The position numbers and the translations under genes are program-made. Source: Marinihelvus sp963695135 (lineage in GTDB: Bacteria > Pseudomonadota > Gammaproteobacteria > Xanthomonadales > SZUA-36). From it: a DNA stretch of 64,000 nucleotides. The notes beneath the pieces were generated by a model. It did no database searches, was not told the origin of the DNA, and saw only the letters and a list, made by a program, of their open reading frames with translations. This document shows, one piece after another, positions 58,581-64,000 of the stretch (positions are counted from its first letter, which is position 1; every line of letters starts with the position of its first letter). The stretch covers positions 744,001 to 808,000 of the forward strand of contig CAVOGA010000003.1 in assembly GCA_963695135.1 (NCBI GenBank), read 5' to 3'.

Positions 58581-59138
58581 ATGCTGGAAGACATCAAGAA
58601 AGACGCCCGGGTCCGAATGAACAAGTCGCTCGACGCCTTGCGCAAGGAACTGGCCAAAATCCGCACCGGCCGCGCCCATCCCAGCCTGCTGGAGCACGTG
58701 CAGGTGGAATACTACGGCAGCGAGGTGCCCATCAGCCAGGCGGCAAACGTCGTGGTTGAAGACGCGCGCACCCTGGCCGTAACGCCCTTCGACAAGAGCA
58801 TGATCGGCACCATCGAAAAGGCGATCATGACCTCTGACCTTGGCCTGAACCCGACCACGGCCGGTACAGTCATCCGTATTCCCCTGCCGCCGCTGACGGA
58901 AGAACGTCGCCGCGACCTGGGCAAGGTCGTCCACCAGGAAGGCGAGAGCGCCAAGATTGCGATTCGCAATATTCGCCGTGATGCCAACGGATCCATGAAA
59001 GAACTGCTGAAGGAAAAGGAGATTTCCGAGGACGATGAGCGCCGCGGGGAGACCGACATTCAGCAACTGACGGACGAACACGTGGCCCTGGTCGACAAGA
59101 TCGTCGCCGAGAAAGAAAAGGAACTGATGGAAATCTGA
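58581..59138 (+). CDS. frr: Ribosome recycling factor
   Basis: 185 residues from ATG 58581 (GGAG upstream). Full-length family match: MNKSLDALRKELAKIRTGRA, PFDKSMIGTIEKAIMTSDLG, IRIPLPPLTEERRRDLGKVV and IRNIRRDANGSMKELLKE. It splits post-termination ribosomes with EF-G. Its stop shares a base with the uppS start (TGATG). The 138-base gap from pyrH holds a TAGAAT (58511-58516) but no good -35 box. Confidence 0.97.
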   Translation: MLEDIKKDARVRMNKSLDALRKELAKIRTGRAHPSLLEHVQVEYYGSEVPISQAANVVVEDARTLAVTPFDKSMIGTIEKAIMTSDLGLNPTTAGTVIRIPLPPLTEERRRDLGKVVHQEGESAKIAIRNIRRDANGSMKELLKEKEISEDDERRGETDIQQLTDEHVALVDKIVAEKEKELMEI

Positions 59139-59875
59139 TGCCCCGCACAGACCTTCCAGGCCATGTTGCCATCGTCATGGATGGCAACGGCCGTTGGGCC
59201 GAGAAGCGCCGCCTGTCCCGAACCCTCGGGCACCAGGCGGGGCTGCGGGCGCTGCGGCGCACCGCCGAGCACGGCGCCAAGCTGGGCATTCACACCCTGA
59301 CCGTGTTTGCCTTTTCCAGTGAAAACTGGAGCCGGCCCGCAACGGAGGTCACGCGGCTCATGGAACTGTTCATGAGCGCCCTGGACAAGGAAGTGAAGGG
59401 CATGCACGAGCACGGCGTGCGCGTGTGTTTCATCGGCGATCCGGAAGCCTTCGATCCGGAGCTGCAGGACCGCATGCGGGCCGCGGAGGACCTCACGGCC
59501 AACAACACCCGCACGCAGCTCAATGTGGCCGCCAACTACGGCGGTCGCTGGGACATCCTGCAAGCTACCCGCCGCCTGGCCGCAGCAGCCCGTCGCGGTG
59601 AGATTGACCCGTCCCAGATTACCGAGGAACTGTTTTCAGCCCAGCTGGCCATGCCCGACTCCCCGGATCCGGACCTGTTCATCCGCACCGGCGGCGAACA
59701 CCGCATCAGCAATTTCCTGCTGTGGCAGTCAGCCTATACCGAGTTTTATTTCAGTCCACTCCTGTGGCCTGATTTCAACGCAGCGGAACTGGACCGGGCC
59801 ATCGCAGCCTATGGCCAGCGTGAACGGCGATTCGGGCTGACCGGGGCGCAACTTCGCGAGCGCGCGCAAGCCTAG
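59138..59875 (+). CDS. uppS: Undecaprenyl diphosphate synthase
   Basis: 245 residues. Cis-prenyltransferase making the C55 lipid carrier used by peptidoglycan and by the EPS locus in this window. Motifs: HVAIVMDGNGRWAEKR with catalytic Asp, LTVFAFSSENWSRPATEV and DLFIRTGGEHRISNFLLWQS with AYTEFYF. Normal length and intact frame. Confidence 0.97.
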   Translation: MPRTDLPGHVAIVMDGNGRWAEKRRLSRTLGHQAGLRALRRTAEHGAKLGIHTLTVFAFSSENWSRPATEVTRLMELFMSALDKEVKGMHEHGVRVCFIGDPEAFDPELQDRMRAAEDLTANNTRTQLNVAANYGGRWDILQATRRLAAAARRGEIDPSQITEELFSAQLAMPDSPDPDLFIRTGGEHRISNFLLWQSAYTEFYFSPLLWPDFNAAELDRAIAAYGQRERRFGLTGAQLRERAQA

Positions 59876-59883
59876 GCGCAACG

Positions 59884-60707
59884 GTGCTCAAAACCCGCAT
59901 CATTACAGCCCTGTTACTCCTGCCGCTCGCCCTGGCGGCAATTTTTCTGTTACCCGCAGAGTGGTTCCGCCTCCTGGCCGGCGTCCTTTTGCTGATCGGC
60001 ACCTGGGAGTTTTCCCGCCTCGCGGGCCTGAAGCTGCTGCCCGGTGGTCTGCTGTTGCTGTTGGCGCAGGGTGCTGATCATGGCCGGCATGCTGATGAGC
60101 TGGGACCGCTGGACGGCTTCACCGGTGCCACCGGCCTTCATGGCCTGCTTCGCCTGGATGTTCATGTTTCTGCAGATGGGCACTTACGCCCCGGGGCGCG
60201 CCATCACGCCCGGCTACAAGGCCCTGGGCACAAGCAACGCGCTGTTGGCAATCACCACCGCCTGGGGTGCGCTTTCCTGGTTGCGCACTGGAGCCCGGCG
60301 GCGAGTGGTGGATTCTGCTGTTGCTGCTCACGATCTGGGCCTCGGACGTGGGCGCCTATTTCAGCGGGCGGGCCATTGGTGGCGCGAAGCTGGCGCCGCG
60401 CATCAGCCCCGGCAAGACCCGCGCCGGATTTATCGGGGGCGTGATCTGCGCCGCAGCCGTTGCAGTCGCAGCGGGCCTGGCCATGCCCGAAATCGATGCA
60501 AGCCTTGCGCAGCTGGCCATACTCGGTGCGACGACCGCCGTGGTCTCCGTGGGTGGTGACCTGTTCATCAGCATGCACAAGCGCATTGTCGGACTGAAGG
60601 ATTCCGGCCGCCTGTTTCCGGGCCATGGCGGTGTCCTGGACCGGCTCGACAGCCTGCTGGCCGGCGCGCCCTTTTTCGTGCTGGCCAAGTTACTGATGGG
60701 AATCTGA
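59884..60707 (+). CDS. cdsA: Phosphatidate cytidylyltransferase (two frame slips)
   Basis: Makes CDP-diacylglycerol in the inner membrane. About 274 residues from GTG 59884. Several hydrophobic helices then the family signature GGDLFISMHKRIVGLKDSGR with LFPGHGGVLDRLDSL. The frame slips by extra bases near 60070 (LLAQ then VLIMAGML) and 60284 (GALSWL then ALEPGGEWW). Essential gene; slips are probably artefacts. Directly followed by dxr. Confidence 0.94.
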
Positions 60708-61902
60708 ATGCAGCAGCGCGGCATAGCGATTCTGGGCGCGACCGGATCCATCGGCTGCAGCACGCTGGACGTGCTGGCGCGACACCCGGACCGCTACCGC
60801 GTTGAAGCCCTGTCCGCCCACAGCAACCCGGAAAAGCTGGCCGCCCAGTGCGCCGCGCACGGAGCCCGAACCGCGGCCATCAGCGACCCGGCACAGGCCG
60901 ACGAGCTGAGTCGCGCGCTCAAGCGCCACGGCAGTGACGCCCGGGTGCTCGCCGGGCCCGATGCCTTGCTGGAGATCGTCGCGCTGGACGCGGTGGATAC
61001 GGTCATGGCGGCCATCGTGGGCGCTGCGGGCCTGCCACCGACGCTGCACGCCGCGCGGCTTGGCAAAAGGCTGCTGCTGGCCAACAAGGAGGCCATGGTG
61101 ATCGCCGGCCCGGTATTTCGTCGCGTCATCGAAGAGAGCGGCGCGGAGCTGGTGCCGGTCGACTCGGAGCACAATGCCTTGTTCCAGTCCCTTCCCGCGG
61201 GCTTCGCGGAACGGGGGCTCAAGGCCGCGGGTGTTCAGCGCCTGATCCTGACCGCTTCCGGAGGTCCGTTTCTGCACACGGACGCCGAAACCCTGGCGCG
61301 GGTCACGCCGGAGCAGGCCTGCGCCCACCCGAACTGGGACATGGGCCGCAAAATCTCCGTCGACTCCGCAACACTCATGAACAAGGGTCTCGAGGTTATC
61401 GAGGCGCGCTGGCTGTTTAACGCCGATCCCGGACCAGATCGACGTCGTTGTGCACCCGCAGAGCATCATTCATTCCATGGTGTCCTACGTGGACGGCTCC
61501 GTGCTGGCGCAGCTGGGTATGCCCGATATGCGCACCCCGATTGCCCACGCGCTGGCCTGGCCGGATCGCATCGAATCCGGCGTGGCGTCGCTGCAGCTGC
61601 CAACGATCGGCACGCTTGAATTCCACGAGCCGGACCTCAAACGTTTTCCCTGCCTGGAGCTGGCGTTCAAGGCCATGCGTGCCGGCGGCAGCGCGGCGGC
61701 CACATTGAACGCAGCCAATGAAGTTGCTGTCCAAGCGTTTCTGGACGGCGATTTACCGTTCATGGCCATCTCCGAGCTGGTGCAGGAAACCCTCGAGACG
61801 GCCGCGCACAACGATGTTGCAACACTGCAGGATATCCTGCTCGCCGACCGGGAAGCCCGCGAGCTCGCCCGGACCGCACTGAAACGATGGAAGCCGGTTT
61901 AA
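60708..61902 (+). CDS. dxr: 1-deoxy-D-xylulose 5-phosphate reductoisomerase (one frame slip)
   Basis: NADPH-dependent step of the MEP isoprenoid pathway feeding uppS. About 397 residues from ATG 60708. Motifs: IAILGATGSIGCSTLDVL, LLLANKEAMVIAG, VPVDSEHNALFQSL, PNWDMGRKISVDSATLMNKG with EVIEARWLF, and HPQSIIHSMVSYVDGS. The slip is one extra C near 61429 (NADP then DQIDVVVHP). The stop overlaps a decoy ATG ahead of rseP. Confidence 0.95.
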
Positions 61903-61914
61903 TGTTTGAAGCTG

Positions 61915-63292
61915 ATGTTTGAAGTTCTGGGTTCAATCTGGTGGCTGATCGTCGCCCTTGGCGTGCTGGTCACCTTTCACGAATTCGGCCACTACTGGGT
62001 CGCCCGCCGCTGTGGCGTAAAGGTTTTGAAGTTTTCCGTGGGTTTTGGCCGCTCACTCTGGTCACGCCGCGCCAGTGACGGCACCGAGTGGGCCATCAGC
62101 GCCATCCCGCTGGGTGGTTACGTCAAGATGCTGGATGAGCGGGAGGGCGACGTTCCTGAAGACGAAGTCGACCAGTCATTCAACCGCAAGCCGGTGGGTC
62201 AGCGCATCGCCATCGTCGCCGCCGGGCCCGTTTTTAACCTGGTTTTTGCCGTGCTGGCCTTCTGGGTCATGTTCATGGTCGGGGTGCCGGAGACCCGTCC
62301 CGTGATCGGCGAGGCAAGCGGCATTGCAGCACAGGCCGGCTTCCTGCCGGAGGACGAGATCGTCAGCGTGGACGGGGAGCGGACACGCTCCTGGTCCCAT
62401 GCGCTGCTTGCACTGATTACCCACGCGCTGGACCGCGACCAGGTCCAGGTGGAGGTTGAGCAGCCCAACGGCGTACGGCGTGATCTGACCCTGGACCTGT
62501 CGCAACTGGGTCCGGGATTTCCGCGAGGACAAGACGCTGGAGTCGATCGGCCTGGAGCCCTGGCGCCTGGTCCGCGAGCCGGTCGTGGGCGGGGTGACCA
62601 GCGACGGTGCTGCGCGCCAGGCCGGCATCCGTGTCGGCGACCGCATTACCGCGATCCAGGGCGAGGAGGTCACGGACTGGAACTGGCTGGCGTTTCTGCT
62701 GGACAAACATGCGCCAAACGGCGAGACCCTGACCGTCACGGCGGAGCGCAATGGCGTGAGCCGCGACTACGAACTGACACCAACGGCGGTAAAAGACGGC
62801 ACATTCGGTACGCGCTACGTGCTGGGTATCGAGAGTACGGAGCTGAGCGCGGCGCAGGAGCGGCAGATCGAGCGGGTGTATCTCACCCTGCAGTACGGGC
62901 CGGTTGAGGGCCTGCAGCAGGCGTTTTCTGAAACCGTTCGTCTCACCGGCGCGACGCTGGGCCTGATCGGCCGGATGATCACCGGCAGCGCCTCGGTGCG
63001 CAATGTCTCCGGGCCGATCGGCATCGCCCAGTTCGCGAATGACTCGGCCAGCGCCGGCCTGACCAGCTTCCTGTTTTTCCTCGGCCTGATCAGCCTCAGC
63101 CTTGGCGTTCTGAACCTTCTGCCGATTCCAATGCTCGACGGCGGGCACCTCCTCTATTACCTGATAGAATCCGTGACCGGACGCCCGGTATCCGAGCAGG
63201 TGCAGATTACCGGCCAGTACGTGGGCCTGGTTGCACTCTTCGGCCTGATCAGTCTGGGCTTCGTTAACGACATTTTAAGGCTGGTTGGATAG
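61915..63292 (+). CDS. rseP: Site-2 intramembrane zinc protease RseP (one frame slip)
   Basis: Cleaves membrane anti-sigma factor fragments and leftover signal peptides. About 458 residues from ATG 61915 (MFEVLGSIWWLIVALG). Active site HEFGHYWVARRCGVKV with the zinc His pair, then PDZ domains (EASGIAAQAGFLPEDEIVSV; GVTSDGAARQAGIRVGDRI) and the C-terminal NLLPIPMLDGGHLLYY. The frame slips by one extra base near 62515 before DFREDKTLESIGLEP. A 13-base near-repeat precedes the start: ATGTTTGAAG at 61902 and again at 61915; the first reads only six codons. Confidence 0.94.
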
Positions 63293-63334
63293 AATCCCTG
63301 TTCTCCACACCCGCCGAGCTGGATAAGTTTCAAA

Positions 63335-64000
63335 ATGAGAATAATTTGGGCGGCCATTCTCGGCCTGCTGCTCGTCGGTAACGCGCATGCTTTCGAGACT
63401 TTTGTCATATCGGACATCCGGGTCGAGGGCCTGCAGCGCATATCCGAAGGCACGGTATTCAACTACCTGCCACTGAACCCTGGTGACACCATCACCGGGT
63501 CGGACACACGCGCCTCCATCCGGGAGCTTTACCGGACCGGGTTTTTCTCCAACATCACCTTTGGCCGCGACGGCGACATCCTGGTCATTACCCTGGAAGA
63601 ACGCCCGGCGATCTCCGACATTGCCCTGTCGGGCAACAAGGCGATCAAGGAAGAGGATCTCAGGCGCGTGCTGGCTGACATCGGGCTGGCCGAGGGCGAA
63701 GTCTTCGACCCCCAGGCCCTGGACCAGATCAAGCAGGAACTGATCGCCCAGTATTACTCCCAGGGCCGCTACGCGGTGGCCGTGGATACCCGGGTGGTCC
63801 AGCTGGACCGTAACCGGGTGCGGGTCGTGATCAACGTGGATGAAGGCAAGACCGCCAAGATCCGCCATATCAATGTGACCGGCAACACGCTCTTCACGGA
63901 TGAGGAAATCAGGGATGATTTCGAATCCGGCACACCGCCGTTCTGGAAGTTCTGGTCGAAAGACGACGACTACACCCGGGAAAAGCTGTCCGGTGACCTG
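63335..64000 (+). CDS. bamA: Outer-membrane assembly factor BamA (3' end outside window)
   Basis: The first 222 residues from ATG 63335. Signal peptide IIWAAILGLLLVGNAHA, then POTRA 1 FVISDIRVEGLQRISEGTVF, POTRA 2 ISDIALSGNKAIKEEDLRRV and the start of POTRA 3 IRHINVTGNTLFTDEEIRDD. The next part, PPFWKFWSKDDDYTREKLSGDL, matches BamA. The barrel domain lies beyond the window. Follows rseP as usual. Confidence 0.96.
   Translation, partial: MRIIWAAILGLLLVGNAHAFETFVISDIRVEGLQRISEGTVFNYLPLNPGDTITGSDTRASIRELYRTGFFSNITFGRDGDILVITLEERPAISDIALSGNKAIKEEDLRRVLADIGLAEGEVFDPQALDQIKQELIAQYYSQGRYAVAVDTRVVQLDRNRVRVVINVDEGKTAKIRHINVTGNTLFTDEEIRDDFESGTPPFWKFWSKDDDYTREKLSGDL

Noticed and set aside
29850..63300. 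Programmed ribosomal frameshifting
   Set aside because: The slips lie in unrelated contexts without shared slippery motifs and are far too many.
1..64000. CRISPR arrays, tRNA/rRNA genes, insertion sequences or phage attachment sites
   Set aside because: No regularly spaced repeats, RNA gene signatures, transposase genes or flanking terminal repeats were recognised by reading.

Overview
The window looks like a GC-rich gammaproteobacterial chromosome. At the right edge it carries the conserved run rpsB-tsf-pyrH-frr-uppS-cdsA-dxr-rseP-bamA. A tyrosine-degradation unit (hppD-hmgA) lies at the left edge, and a large Wza/Wzz/Wzy-type exopolysaccharide (EPS) locus of the kind often found with exosortase A sits in between. 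A Xanthomonadales/Chromatiales-like marine or soil lineage is plausible, but this is inferred from gene content and was not tested by any search.

Layout. 1-2.3 kb: hmgA and hppD (minus strand) with a divergent MarR regulator whose probable operator overlaps the hppD promoter. 3-6 kb: an OmpR-type response regulator, a NarX/NarL-type kinase-regulator pair and a small RsbT-like anti-sigma ATPase. 6.4-7.8 kb: a secreted protein of unknown function ending in IFANGFD. 7.8-27.5 kb: one long minus-strand EPS operon. In transcription order it encodes an outer-membrane barrel, Wza-type exporter, Wzz, CpsD-type kinase, initiating sugar-phosphate transferase, Wzy polymerase, GT4, Wzx flippase, asparagine-synthase-like amidotransferase, heparinase II/III-like lyase, second amidotransferase, GT4, AlgD-like GDP-mannose dehydrogenase and GT2. 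AlgD plus two amidotransferases plus a lyase suggests a uronic-acid or uronamide polymer.

28-49.9 kb: a plus-strand accessory region. It has a two-domain GINT1-like protein, a secreted beta-helix protein, then a hybrid NRPS-PKS assembly line: A-PCP; KS-AT-ACP-aminotransferase-C-A-PCP; TubC docking-C-A*-PCP. It continues with two alpha/beta hydrolases, a TIGR04325-type methyltransferase, a lipoprotein, a phosphopantetheinyl transferase and a WcaL-like glycosyltransferase. By-eye specificity codes read valine for the first A domain and glycine for the second. The PKS module looks malonyl-specific and has no ketoreductase but does have an aminotransferase, so a 3,4-diamino acid intermediate is predicted. 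The last module is unusual: its C domain lacks the catalytic second histidine and its A-like domain lacks the ATP-binding motifs, yet its carrier protein is intact. This cluster is the most interesting and possibly undescribed part of the window.

49.9-55.3 kb: a JmjC/cupin-like oxygenase and tryptophan 2,3-dioxygenase (minus), then a pdhA-pdhB-E2 operon (plus). 55.3-64 kb: the housekeeping run.

Caveat. Many genes right of about 30 kb, and hmgA at the left edge, carry single-base frame slips, mostly extra bases. They occur in essential genes (rpsB, pyrH, cdsA, dxr, rseP) as well as in the NRPS-PKS. I read them as uncorrected long-read errors, not as gene decay. Broken genes are annotated over their full span with the slip positions given. 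No tRNA, rRNA, CRISPR array, insertion sequence or exosortase gene was recognised.
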